Counted from the stretch's first letter, positions 1-6,835 are shown. The stretch: DNA of 8,416 nt from Acidimicrobiales bacterium (GCA_020631315.1 JAHDHM010000139.1:1-8416), one strand, 5' to 3'. A program made the numbers and translations. The notes: generated by a model not told the origin, from the sequence alone.

Positions 1-471
1 GCGGGCCCAGAACCCGGCGACGTCGTAGGCCGCTCGGTCGGCGTCGGGGCCGTCGGTGCCGTAGCCCGAGACCAGGCCGTAGACGAGTCGGGGACGGGTG
101 GCCCGCACGGTGTCGGCGTCGAGCCCGAGCGCCCGGAGCGCCGGGACCCGGAGGTTGGTGACGAACACGTCGGCCTCGTCGAGCAGACGGTTCATGTCCG
201 CGAGGCCGTCGTCGGTCTTGAGGTCGAGGACGATGCCGCGCTTGCCTCGGTTGTCGACTTCGAACGGTGGCAGTCGGGCGTCGGCCAGCCCGACGGACGC
301 GAGGACGTGCCGCTGAGGGTCGCCTCCGGGTGCTTCGACCTTGACGACGTCGGCGCCCCAGTCGGCGAGCATGCCCGCGGTGGCGGGGCCGGCGATCCAC
401 ACGCCGAGCTCGACGACCTTGATCCCGGCGAGCGGTGCGGTGTCGATGTCGGGCCCGTCGTCGAGCTCCAT
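1..471 (-). CDS. CaiB/BaiF family III CoA-transferase, N-terminal part (cut by left window edge)
   Basis: This is the first 157 codons of a gene that continues past base 1. The protein starts MELDDGPDIDTAPLAGIKVV and has the family III N-terminal Rossmann-like hallmarks: LAGIKVVELGVWIAGP, then ADWGADVVKVEAPGGDP, then NRGKRGIVLDLK, then DEADVFVTNLRVPALRALGLD, and GLVSGYGTDGPDADRAAYDVAG at the edge. Family members move CoA between acyl-CoA donors and carboxylic acid acceptors, as carnitine, formate and bile acid CoA-transferases do. The catalytic Asp of the family (about residue 169) lies beyond the window, so activity cannot be judged. The ATG at 471 is supported by an AGGGGG Shine-Dalgarno (complement of 479-484) seven bases upstream. 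It is divergent from the acyl dehydratase, which suggests shared acyl-CoA catabolism. The family is secure; the substrate is unknown. Confidence 0.93.
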   Translation of the reverse strand, partial: MELDDGPDIDTAPLAGIKVVELGVWIAGPATAGMLADWGADVVKVEAPGGDPQRHVLASVGLADARLPPFEVDNRGKRGIVLDLKTDDGLADMNRLLDEADVFVTNLRVPALRALGLDADTVRATRPRLVYGLVSGYGTDGPDADRAAYDVAGFWAR

Positions 472-493
472 GCGGTTGCCCCCTCTGCGGCGC

Positions 494-514
494 GTCCGAT
501 CGGACCAGTAGCGT
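494..514 (+). promoter_or_regulatory. Candidate operator palindrome and -10 element in the divergent spacer
   Basis: The 91-bp spacer between the divergent CoA-transferase and dehydratase genes holds a perfect 12-bp palindrome, GTCCGATCGGAC (494-505). Three bases later comes TAGCGT (509-514), which fits the actinobacterial TAnnnT -10 pattern for plus-strand transcription toward the gene at 563. A dyad touching a -10 in a divergent spacer is a typical place for a TetR- or GntR-like repressor, but no regulator gene is visible. The promoter and operator roles are inferred; the palindrome itself is read directly. Confidence 0.35.
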
Positions 515-562
515 CGCACAGGTCGGCCGCTTCCACCGAGACGGCCGACGCAGGGGGAGCAG

Positions 563-1808
563 ATGAGTGACGAGCCGCGTGCCGGGCAGATCACCGATGA
601 CGACATCGCCGCGCAACAGCTCGTCGTCGGGAAGTACGAACCGAACCGGCATCGTGAGTTCCACTCGACGTTGTCGGTCGACTCGATCCGCAACTTCGCC
701 CTGTGCATCGGCAGCGACGATCCGCTGCACGTCGACGAAGACCACGGGCGCCGCAGTCGCTGGGGGGTCGATGGTCGCACCGTCGATCATGGCCGCGATC
801 GTCAACGAACCGTTGCGGGGCGAACGGCTGCCGAAGGAGCTGAAGGCGGCGACCCGTGGCCTGTTCAAGGGCTGCCAGATCTTCATGTCGGGCGGCACGT
901 GGACCTGGTACCGGCCGATGTTTCCGGGCGACACGATCTTCAGCTACGAGGGGGAGGAGTCCCTCGAGGTGAAGGAGTCGGAGTTCGGCGGCCGCACCGT
1001 GCACATCACTCGTCGGTACGTGAAGTTCAACCAGCGGGCCGAGGTGGTCGGTGTGTACCGGCTGCTGCGGATCATCGCTGAACGGTCGAGCGCCCGGAAG
1101 AAGGCCAAGTACGCGGAGGTCGACGCTGCGTCGTGGACGCCGGAACAGATCGCCGAGATCGACGAGGCCTACCTCGCCGAGCAACCTCGGAGTGACGAAC
1201 CGAGGTGGTTCGAGGACGTCGAGGTCGGCAGCTCGTTCGGGCCGATCCAGAAGGGCCCTCTGACGACGACCGACGTGATCCTCACCCACGCCGCCGGATA
1301 CGGCTTCGCCCCGCAGCGGATGCTGGCCACCGGTCGGGTCGCAGCGAAGGACCGGGCCCGGATGCCGATGATGTACTCGCCCAACCACCTGGGTGCGCCC
1401 GACACCGAGGCCCGGGTGCACTGGGACGGCGAGCTCGCTCGCAAGGTCGGCAACCCCGAGGCCTACGACTGGGGCTTGCAGCGCGAGTTCTGGCTGCATC
1501 ACGCACTGACCGACTTCGCCGGCGACGACGGGTTCGTGCTTCGCCAGCACGACGAGATCCGCAGGTTCAACTACCACGGCGATCTGCAGTCCATCACCGG
1601 TGAGGTGACGGACCGCCGGGTCGACGACGGTCAGCCGGTGGTCGACGTGCGCGTTGCAGCCGTCAGCCAGCGTGGCGAGGAGACGGCGTTCGCCGAGGCG
1701 ACCATCGCACTTCCGTCGCGCGAGCACGGCCCGGTCGTCCTGCCCGCGGTGCCGGCCGAGCTCCAGCGGGAGGCGGCGACCTTTCTCCAGGCGCATCGCC
1801 GGAGCTGA
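563..1808 (+). CDS. Double hot-dog MaoC/FAS1-like acyl-CoA dehydratase, disrupted by a +1 frameshift
   Basis: Two overlapping frames together make one protein. The first, from ATG 563 (AGGGGG Shine-Dalgarno at 552-557), encodes the hydratase-type stretch NFALCIGSDDPLHVDEDHG and RRSRWG (residues 44-68), then loses sense. Dropping one G from the run at 762-767 joins it to the second frame: SMVAPSIMAAIVNEP, CQIFMSGGTWTWYRPMFPGD, VHITRRYVKFNQRAE. The corrected product is about 414 aa. Residues 1-200 form a FAS1-like dehydratase N-domain. A second hot-dog-like half begins near 212 (PRWFEDVEVGSSFGP) and carries VHWDGELARKVGNPEAYDWG (His286). Such proteins hydrate or dehydrate enoyl-CoA esters in fatty acid or steroid side-chain catabolism. 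Ser51 sits where many R-hydratases have Asp, with Asp53 in the usual Asn position. Without correction, translation from 563 stops at 1081 after 172 aa. A fragment could restart at ATG 771. The family is well supported; whether the frameshift is real is unknown. Confidence 0.85.
762..767 (+). other. Six-G homopolymer frameshift site
   Basis: The run of six G after T761 is where the reading frame must shift for the acyl dehydratase to stay intact. With five G the codons read Arg-Trp-Gly-Ser-Met-Val-Ala-Pro, a sensible continuation of the hot-dog domain. With six, the frame continues as Arg-Trp-Gly-Val-Asp-Gly-Arg and ends at 1081. A homopolymer sequencing or assembly error is the simplest cause; a true mutation or phase-variable tract is the alternative. 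Confidence 0.85.
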
Positions 1809-1886
1809 ACCCGCGGCACCGAGATCACCCATCGGGACGCATCGGCAGGCCTTCAATTCACCGGAGCGTCGTCCGAATGGAAGTTC

Positions 1887-3374
1887 GTGGCGGAACTGAC
1901 GCGATACCGCTGGTGGTGGTCGGCACTGCTGATCATCGGCGGGCTCCAGCTCGTCATGCCGTTCGTCCCGGGCGGTGACCAGCAGATCGGCACCGAACTG
2001 CTGCTGTTCTGGGTGGTGGTGATCGCCGCGTCGCTGTGTGCGGTCGCCGCGATGGCGGCGACGGTGCGGGCGTGGCGGGAGGACACCGCCGATCTCGGCT
2101 TCGTCGGCGGGTTCTACATGGCGGTGTCGATGCTGCCGCTCGTGCACGGCATCACCACACCGGGCGTGCTGTACGGCCCCAACGAAGCGACGATGACCTC
2201 GGTGCAGTGGTCGATCACGGCGGCGGTCATCGCTGCCGCGCCGATGCTGGCACCGCGTCCCGTGGCGAAGCGTCTGGCTGCTCACTGGAAGCCTTGGGTG
2301 ACCGTCAACATCGCCTTCCAGATCGCACTGTCGGTCACGCTGCTCGTGTCGCCGTCGATCCTGCCGCTCGCGGGGATGGGCTCGACGGGCGCTCGTGCGA
2401 TGGCAGCGACGATGTTCGTGATCTGCGCCGTCTTGTCGCGGCGCCATGCTCGGTTGCATCGCATCGCCCGCAAGCCCGGCACCGCTGCGGTGTCGATCGC
2501 CTATCTGCTCATCGGCGCCAGCGGTCTCGTCTGGGTCGCCGACGCGCCGATGACGATCGGGTTCTGGTTGGCGCACGCCTTCGACATCAGCGGCGTGTTC
2601 CTTGGCACGATCATCGGCTTCCTCACCTACCGCCGTGGTGAGCTCGAACAGCAGGTGCTGCGACCGATCGTGACCCGCGATCCGCTCGACGCCCTCGAGC
2701 TCGGCCTCGACCCGATCGTGCGCCGGTTCATGGCCGACCTGGCGAACAAGGACGAGGTCACCCACGACCACGTCGCCCGAACCTCGGAGCTGGCGATGGC
2801 CGTCGGCGAGGAGTGTGGGTTCGACGAGGACGACCTGCGCCTCGTCGGCATCGCGGCGATGCTGCACGACGTCGGCAAGCTCGAGATCGACGACGCGGTC
2901 CTCAACAAGCCGGGCAAGCTCGACGACGCCGAGTACGAGCACATGAAGACCCACACCACGATTGGCGCGGCCATGGTGCGCGAGTCGGAGGTGCTGGCGC
3001 CGATCGAACCGCTGGTGGTGCAGCACCACGAGCGCCCGGACGGCCGCGGTTATCCGCTCGGCCTGCACGCTGACGAGATCCATCCGTTGGCCAAGGTCAT
3101 CTCGGTGTGCGACGCGTTCGACGCGATGACCCACACGCGTCAGTACCGCGAGGGCATGGGGCTCGAGAAGGCGACCGCGATCCTGCGCGAACACTCGGGT
3201 TCACAGTGGGATCCGGACGTGGTGGAGGCGTTGCTGCGCCTCGTCGAACGTGACGCCATCGCCATGACCCCGACGGTGATGGCCGACATCGGTCGCCACG
3301 CCGGCTGCGCCTGCGGCGACGTGGTCAAGGAGCTGATGGACGGCCACGGCGACCAGGAGCCGGCGCTGGCCTGA
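1887..3374 (+). CDS. Membrane-anchored HD-GYP domain protein (probable cyclic-di-GMP phosphodiesterase)
   Basis: The predicted protein has 495 aa. Residues 9 to about 252 contain roughly eight hydrophobic segments (for example 9-28, 37-62, 69-89, 106-123, 137-165, 168-188, 203-222, 226-252), forming a membrane sensor module I do not recognise. Residues about 260-450 are an HD-GYP domain: Thr-His-Asp-His-Val-Ala-Arg near 292-298, the HD motif in MLHDVGK (His327, Asp328, Lys331), KTHTT (His356), HHERPDGRGYPLGL (His380-His381, Gly388-Tyr389-Pro390), and CDAFDAMTHTRQYREG. All expected metal and signature residues appear present. The family hydrolyses cyclic-di-GMP at a di- or tri-metal site facing the cytoplasm. 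The GTG start at 1887 is the only plausible start between the previous stop (in the same frame) and the first TM segment, but its ribosome site (GGAAG, three bases away) is poor. A 78-bp spacer separates it from the dehydratase, so co-transcription is possible. Confidence 0.94.
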   Translation: MAELTRYRWWWSALLIIGGLQLVMPFVPGGDQQIGTELLLFWVVVIAASLCAVAAMAATVRAWREDTADLGFVGGFYMAVSMLPLVHGITTPGVLYGPNEATMTSVQWSITAAVIAAAPMLAPRPVAKRLAAHWKPWVTVNIAFQIALSVTLLVSPSILPLAGMGSTGARAMAATMFVICAVLSRRHARLHRIARKPGTAAVSIAYLLIGASGLVWVADAPMTIGFWLAHAFDISGVFLGTIIGFLTYRRGELEQQVLRPIVTRDPLDALELGLDPIVRRFMADLANKDEVTHDHVARTSELAMAVGEECGFDEDDLRLVGIAAMLHDVGKLEIDDAVLNKPGKLDDAEYEHMKTHTTIGAAMVRESEVLAPIEPLVVQHHERPDGRGYPLGLHADEIHPLAKVISVCDAFDAMTHTRQYREGMGLEKATAILREHSGSQWDPDVVEALLRLVERDAIAMTPTVMADIGRHAGCACGDVVKELMDGHGDQEPALA

Positions 3375-3416
3375 GCGCCCCTTCCGCCTGTCCCGCTCTC
3401 ACCGGAACCAATCGGG

Positions 3417-4466
3417 TCAGGCAGCGGCCTTGGCGACCAGATCCATGATCTGCTCGAGGTGGGCGATCTGGTCGGCTGGTGTACGGCCGGCCGGTGTGAC
3501 GCGCAGGCACTGGACGCCGGCGGCCTCGTAGGCGCGGATGCGATCGATGACCATCTGCTCGGTGCCGATGAGCTGGGCGGCGAGGACGAGCTCATCGGGC
3601 ACTGCGGCGGCTGCGGCGGCCTTGTCGCCCTCGACCCAGAGCCGCTGGACCTCGGCCGCCACGTCGGCCCAGCCGGAGCGTGAGTAGGCGTTGTTGTAGA
3701 AGTTGGTCTTGGCCGAGCCCATGCCACCGAGGGTGAACGCCATCGCCGGTCGGCCCTGTTCGATGAGACGGTCGACGTCGTCGCTGACGCGGATGTTGGC
3801 GCTGGTCTGGAGGTCGATGTCGGCGAGGCTGCGGCCGGCCTTCTCCGCGCCCTTGCGGATGGGGTCGAAGAACACGTCGGCGTGTTCGGCGATGAACGAC
3901 GTGCCGAGCCAGCCGTCGGCGAGTTCCCCGGTGAGTTCGAGCGACTTCGGTCCGAGCGTGGCGAGATAGATCGGTAGCTCGGGGCGAGGGCGGATCGACG
4001 ACTTGAGCGCCTTGCCTTCGCCGCCGGGGCGGGGGAGCACGTAGTGGTCGCCGTCGTAGACGAAGCGTTCGCCGTCGATGCCCTTGCGGACGATCTCGAT
4101 GTACTCCCGCAGGCGCGACATCGGCTTGGCGAAGGCGGCACCGTGGAGACCTTCGACGACCTGGGGGCCGCTGACGCCGAGGCCGAGGATGAAGCGATCG
4201 CCGCTGATCTGGGCCATCGACAGGGCGGTCATCGCCGTCATGGCCGGGGTCCGGGCGCTGATCTGCATGATGCCGGGGCCGAGCTTGATGTTCTCGGTGA
4301 CGGCGGCCAGGTAGCCGAGCGACGACACGGCTTCCATGCCCCATGCTTCGGCGGACCAGACGGTGTCGCAACCGAGGCGATCGGCGGCCTTCACGTACTC
4401 GACGATGTCCTGCCAGTTCTCGCCGTCGTAGTAGGCGCTGCCGACTGAAACCGAGATCCGCATCAT
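3417..4466 (-). CDS. LLM-class (probably F420-dependent) flavin oxidoreductase
   Basis: A 349-aa protein of the bacterial luciferase-like monooxygenase superfamily (TIM barrel). Diagnostic stretches are MRISVSVGSAYYDGENWQDI at the N-terminus, AADRLGCDTVWSAEAWG (28-43), ENIKLGPGIMQISARTPAMT (58-77), SGDRFILGLGVSGPQVVEGL (88-107), LPIYLATLGPKSLELTGELA, and ADGWLGTSF. The GLGVSGPQVVEG segment followed by P..RLREYIEI is typical of actinobacterial F420-dependent members, which use reduced F420 for hydride transfer to or from small organic substrates. The cofactor is inferred by family. A much longer open frame extends upstream to 4913, but it runs into the divergent Rieske gene and has no family sequence. 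The Met-Met start at 4466 is preferred: AGGG lies eight bases upstream, and TAGGGT could instead be a -10 for a leaderless transcript. Its 3' end is 42 bp from the converging HD-GYP gene. The substrate is unknown. Confidence 0.93.
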   Translation of the reverse strand: MMRISVSVGSAYYDGENWQDIVEYVKAADRLGCDTVWSAEAWGMEAVSSLGYLAAVTENIKLGPGIMQISARTPAMTAMTALSMAQISGDRFILGLGVSGPQVVEGLHGAAFAKPMSRLREYIEIVRKGIDGERFVYDGDHYVLPRPGGEGKALKSSIRPRPELPIYLATLGPKSLELTGELADGWLGTSFIAEHADVFFDPIRKGAEKAGRSLADIDLQTSANIRVSDDVDRLIEQGRPAMAFTLGGMGSAKTNFYNNAYSRSGWADVAAEVQRLWVEGDKAAAAAAVPDELVLAAQLIGTEQMVIDRIRAYEAAGVQCLRVTPAGRTPADQIAHLEQIMDLVAKAAA

Positions 4467-4473
4467 GGCGACG

Positions 4474-4479
4474 ACCCTA
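4474..4479 (-). promoter_or_regulatory. TAGGGT: ribosome site or leaderless -10 of the LLM oxidoreductase
   Basis: Read on the minus strand, TAGGGT ends seven bases before the ATG at 4466. It can be read two ways. AGGG is a modest Shine-Dalgarno at eight-base spacing. TAGGGT also fits the TAnnnT -10 pattern at the distance expected for a transcript starting at the ATG. The HNH gene near the right end has a similar arrangement (TAGTCT, six bases before ATG). No clear -35 is visible here. Confidence 0.3.
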
Positions 4480-4488
4480 CGTCGGGCA

Positions 4489-4502
4489 GGTCCGCCAGGA
4501 CC
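4489..4502. repeat. Inverted repeat GGTCC-N4-GGACC in the LLM/Rieske divergent spacer
   Basis: Five-base arms with a four-base centre (GCCA) lie between the divergent LLM oxidoreductase and Rieske oxygenase genes, 23 bp upstream of the LLM start. The GTCC-N4-GGAC core is the same as in the palindrome at 494-505. An operator role is inferred from position only. The rest of the 103-bp spacer shows a G/C-rich stretch and nothing else I can name. Confidence 0.3.
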
Positions 4503-4569
4503 GCATCGAGCGCACTGCTGCGGCGGGGCGGGTTTGAATCGGTTGTGACGTCTCTGCTCCACTCGGACC

Positions 4570-5778
4570 ATGCGCCATGAAGAGCAGGTCCGGTTGTTGA
4601 AGCTGCTGATCGAGCGGCTGGATGCGGGGGTCAACGTCGATGCGGGTGGGCTGATGTTGCAGTCGACGTCGACGTACACGGACCTGGCGCAGGCCGAGCA
4701 GGAGCTGGCCGAGTTCTTCGGTGCGATGCCGCAGTGCATCGGCATGTCGGGCGATCTGGCCGAGCCTGGGGCGTTCTTGACGGTCGATGACTTCGGCATT
4801 CCGATCCTCGCGACGCGTGATGCCGATGGCCAGTTCCGGGCGTTCGTCAACTCGTGCCGGCACCGTGGCGCCAAGGTCGAGGATGAGCCGCGTGGTGTGC
4901 GTCGACGCTTCACCTGCCCGTTCCACTCGTGGAGCTACGACGCCGGTGGGGTGCTGGTCGGGCTCCCGAAGGAAGAGCACTTCGGCGAGGTCGACAAGGA
5001 CTGCCTTGGTCTGCGAGCACTGCCCGCTGAGGAGCGTCACGGTCTGCTGTTCGTCCACCCGGACCCCGATGGTGTGATGGACCTCGACCACCTGCTCGGC
5101 GACTGGTTCAACGACGAGTTCCCGACGTGGAACTTCGGGTCGATGGTGCCGATCAACCACGACGCCTACGACACCGCCTGCAACTGGAAGCTGGCGATGG
5201 ACACGTTCGGCGAGACGTACCACTTCGGGTCGTTGCACAAGGACACGCTGTTCAACACGTTCCACGGCAACGTGCAGTGCTACGACGACGACGGTCCCGA
5301 CGGGCACAACCATCGGATGATCCTGTGTCGGCGTGACATCGACCAGATGCGGCATCTGCCCGAGGACGAGTGGGACATCACCGTCGCGGCGCTGCCGGTG
5401 TACTGGATCTTCCCGAACGTGATCCTGATGCCGTTCCAGGCCGGGGCGTTCTTGGTGCGTGCATATCCGACGCCGGGCGATCCGGGTCGGCATCTGAGCC
5501 GGATCGATTTCTACATGCACGGCCATCTCGCCGACGCCGAGGGCGAGGAGGCCGAGATGGTGCAGGACCTGATCGCCACCATCGCCCAGAACTTCTCCGA
5601 GATCATCCGTGACGAGGACTACGTGATGGGCGAGTCGCAGCAGGCTTCGGCGAATGCCGGTTCGTTGGAGCGCATCGTGTTCGGCCGGAATGAACCGGCG
5701 CTGCATCACTACAATCGCACCTACGACAAGATGCTCGGCCGTGCGGCCGGCGAGGTCGTCGACGCCGTCACCCGCTGA
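4570..5778 (+). CDS. Rieske non-haem iron oxygenase, alpha (catalytic) subunit
   Basis: The protein has 402 aa, the usual length for the family. The Rieske [2Fe-2S] site is C-x-H-x17-C-x2-H (Cys96, His98, Cys116, His119), within NSCRHRGAKV and FTCPFHSWSYDAGG. The catalytic domain follows, with NWKLAMDTFGETYHFGSLH giving the iron ligands His218 and His223. The third ligand is probably Asp350 in RDEDYVMGESQQ. Glu215 occupies the position three before His218, where most members have a bridging Asp. Family members insert oxygen into aromatic rings, steroids, or quaternary amines, drawing electrons from a reductase. No reductase or ferredoxin gene is in the window, so the partner is elsewhere. The ATG at 4570 lacks a clear ribosome site; translation may be leaderless or start slightly elsewhere. 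It is divergent from the LLM oxidoreductase, separated by 103 bp. The family is secure; the substrate is unknown. Confidence 0.93.
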   Translation: MRHEEQVRLLKLLIERLDAGVNVDAGGLMLQSTSTYTDLAQAEQELAEFFGAMPQCIGMSGDLAEPGAFLTVDDFGIPILATRDADGQFRAFVNSCRHRGAKVEDEPRGVRRRFTCPFHSWSYDAGGVLVGLPKEEHFGEVDKDCLGLRALPAEERHGLLFVHPDPDGVMDLDHLLGDWFNDEFPTWNFGSMVPINHDAYDTACNWKLAMDTFGETYHFGSLHKDTLFNTFHGNVQCYDDDGPDGHNHRMILCRRDIDQMRHLPEDEWDITVAALPVYWIFPNVILMPFQAGAFLVRAYPTPGDPGRHLSRIDFYMHGHLADAEGEEAEMVQDLIATIAQNFSEIIRDEDYVMGESQQASANAGSLERIVFGRNEPALHHYNRTYDKMLGRAAGEVVDAVTR

Positions 5779-5849
5779 GCCTCGGCATCCGCATCGGGAC
5801 GGGCGCTCCTGAGGGGCTTCTTGCAACTCTTCGGCTGCGGTCGTCGTTG

Positions 5850-5855
5850 TACGTT
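5850..5855 (+). promoter_or_regulatory. Candidate -10 (TACGTT) before the PH/transglutaminase-like gene
   Basis: TACGTT fits the TAnnnT -10 pattern and lies two bases before ATG 5858 and eight bases before an in-frame GTG at 5864. If it is used, transcription would begin near 5862-5864 and the GTG at 5864 would be a leaderless start, making ATG 5858 too early. No convincing -35 is visible. The rest of the 79-bp spacer after the Rieske gene contains no strong hairpin. Confidence 0.25.
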
Positions 5856-5857
5856 CG

Positions 5858-6817
5858 ATGAGGGTGGCTGGGCAGCGACGACAGAGTGTGGGCGCGTACC
5901 CGTCGTGGTGGCCCTCGGACACGCCGCGGCCGTGGCGTCTGGGCGGTCGGCACGGGGGGAGCCTGCTGTTGGGATCGTTGATCCCGGTCGGGGTGTTGGT
6001 CGTCTTCCTGGTGGCCGTCGCGGGCTCAGGACAGTGGGGGCCCGTCGCGTTGCTCGCGCTCGTCTGCTTCGCTGCGGCGGTGCTGAGCTTTCGGTACGTG
6101 GCGTCGAACGTGGGGTGGGAGGAGGTGGTGCCGTCCGGCGTTCGGGTGCGTCGTCTGATCGGCACGCGTCACTACGACGTCCGGAATCTGCAGGCCATCA
6201 CCTCGGACGTCGTGCTCACTCGACAGCGGCCGATTCGCCACATCTGGTTGCACTTCGAGGACGAGGTGTTGATGTTGGCGCCGAACACGTCGGACACGCA
6301 GGGGCCGGCCGTCGAGCTGCGGCTGCGGGCGTGCTTCGAGCCGGTGATCGAAGCGCGGGCCCGGTGGGTTCGCCAGGCCGAGGATGTGCCGCTCTCGGAG
6401 TTCGGTGAGGGCGCTGCGGACGGGTTCGAGCGGTTCGTCGACTTCGAGTCGATCGTGCCGGTCAGGTCGCTGAGCGATGCCGAGGCGTGGCTGCGTGACT
6501 GCACGTTCGAGCATGACGCCGACGGATGGATGCACCCGGTGGACTTCGAGGCGTGGCGACACGGCAACGTCGTCGACCATGCGCTGTGGGCGTGGCGCCG
6601 GCTGGCTCAGGCTGGGTACTCCACCGAGTTCGTGGTCGGTGACCGGTTGAGCGAGCCGCATGCCTGGGTGATGGTCGAGGTGGACGGTGCGCCTCGGATC
6701 TTCGAGACACTCATGGCGGAGCGATCCATGCTCGTCGACTCGTTCACCGGTCCGGTCGAGTACCGGCCGCGAGTTGGCATCGACTTCGAGTTCAACACGT
6801 ATCGGTATGGCAGCTGA
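5858..6817 (+). CDS. Two-TM protein with PH-like region and degenerate transglutaminase-like domain
   Basis: A predicted 319-aa protein of no recognised named family. A basic, Trp/Pro-rich tail (1-34) precedes two hydrophobic segments (about 35-56 and 62-81), followed by VGWEEVVPSGVRVRRLIGTR and VRNLQAITSD, which resemble the bacterial PH-like fold seen after paired TM helices. The C-terminal part (about 185-300) resembles transglutaminase-like/papain-fold proteins: GWMHPVDFEAWRHGNVVDHA, then LWAWRRLAQAGYSTEFVVG, then EPHAWVMVEVDGAPRIFETL. In active relatives the first stretch carries Gly-Asp/Asn-Cys; here Val238 stands where the Cys should be. His268 and Glu283 remain at the His/acid positions, so the domain is probably non-catalytic. 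The start is uncertain: ATG 5858 has no ribosome site, and GTG 5864 is an alternative. The stop is 18 bp from the converging HNH gene. The gene is convincing as coding, and its fold assignments are from motif memory only. Confidence 0.72.
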   Translation: MRVAGQRRQSVGAYPSWWPSDTPRPWRLGGRHGGSLLLGSLIPVGVLVVFLVAVAGSGQWGPVALLALVCFAAAVLSFRYVASNVGWEEVVPSGVRVRRLIGTRHYDVRNLQAITSDVVLTRQRPIRHIWLHFEDEVLMLAPNTSDTQGPAVELRLRACFEPVIEARARWVRQAEDVPLSEFGEGAADGFERFVDFESIVPVRSLSDAEAWLRDCTFEHDADGWMHPVDFEAWRHGNVVDHALWAWRRLAQAGYSTEFVVGDRLSEPHAWVMVEVDGAPRIFETLMAERSMLVDSFTGPVEYRPRVGIDFEFNTYRYGS

Positions 6818-6835
6818 CTCTGCCCAATCGGATCT

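Noticed and set aside
567..770. GTG 567 as the start of the acyl dehydratase
   Set aside because: The 567 frame gives an Arg/Ser-rich nonsense N-terminus until 768. The ATG 563 frame gives the family sequence and has the ribosome site, so a frameshift explains the data better.
1829..1838. Ten-base repeat CATCGGGACG near 1830 and again near 5793, both after gene ends
   Set aside because: Two copies of a short GC-rich word are expected by chance, and neither forms a hairpin or a longer shared block.
1871..1882. Near-match GTCC-N4-GGAA just upstream of the HD-GYP start
   Set aside because: One arm base is wrong, it overlaps the only ribosome-site-like sequence, and no promoter elements are visible around it.
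591..3194. An 867-codon open frame on the minus strand across the dehydratase and HD-GYP genes
   Set aside because: It is antisense to two clearly recognisable protein families, is rich in His/Arg/Asp low-complexity runs, and shows no domain. Long antisense frames are common in GC-rich DNA.
4467..4913. N-terminal extension of the LLM oxidoreductase up to 4913
   Set aside because: The extension lacks family sequence and overlaps the well-supported Rieske gene on the other strand; the family sequence begins at the Met-Met pair at 4463-4466.
5774..5818. Possible intrinsic terminator after the Rieske gene (AGCC...TC with GA...GGCT)
   Set aside because: The stem is about six pairs with a two-base bulge, the loop is near 27 bases, and no T-run follows.
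4477..6165. A 562-codon minus-strand open frame across the Rieske gene
   Set aside because: It mirrors the Rieske coding sequence, has no family motifs and has biased Arg/Thr/Val composition; it is a GC-skew shadow.
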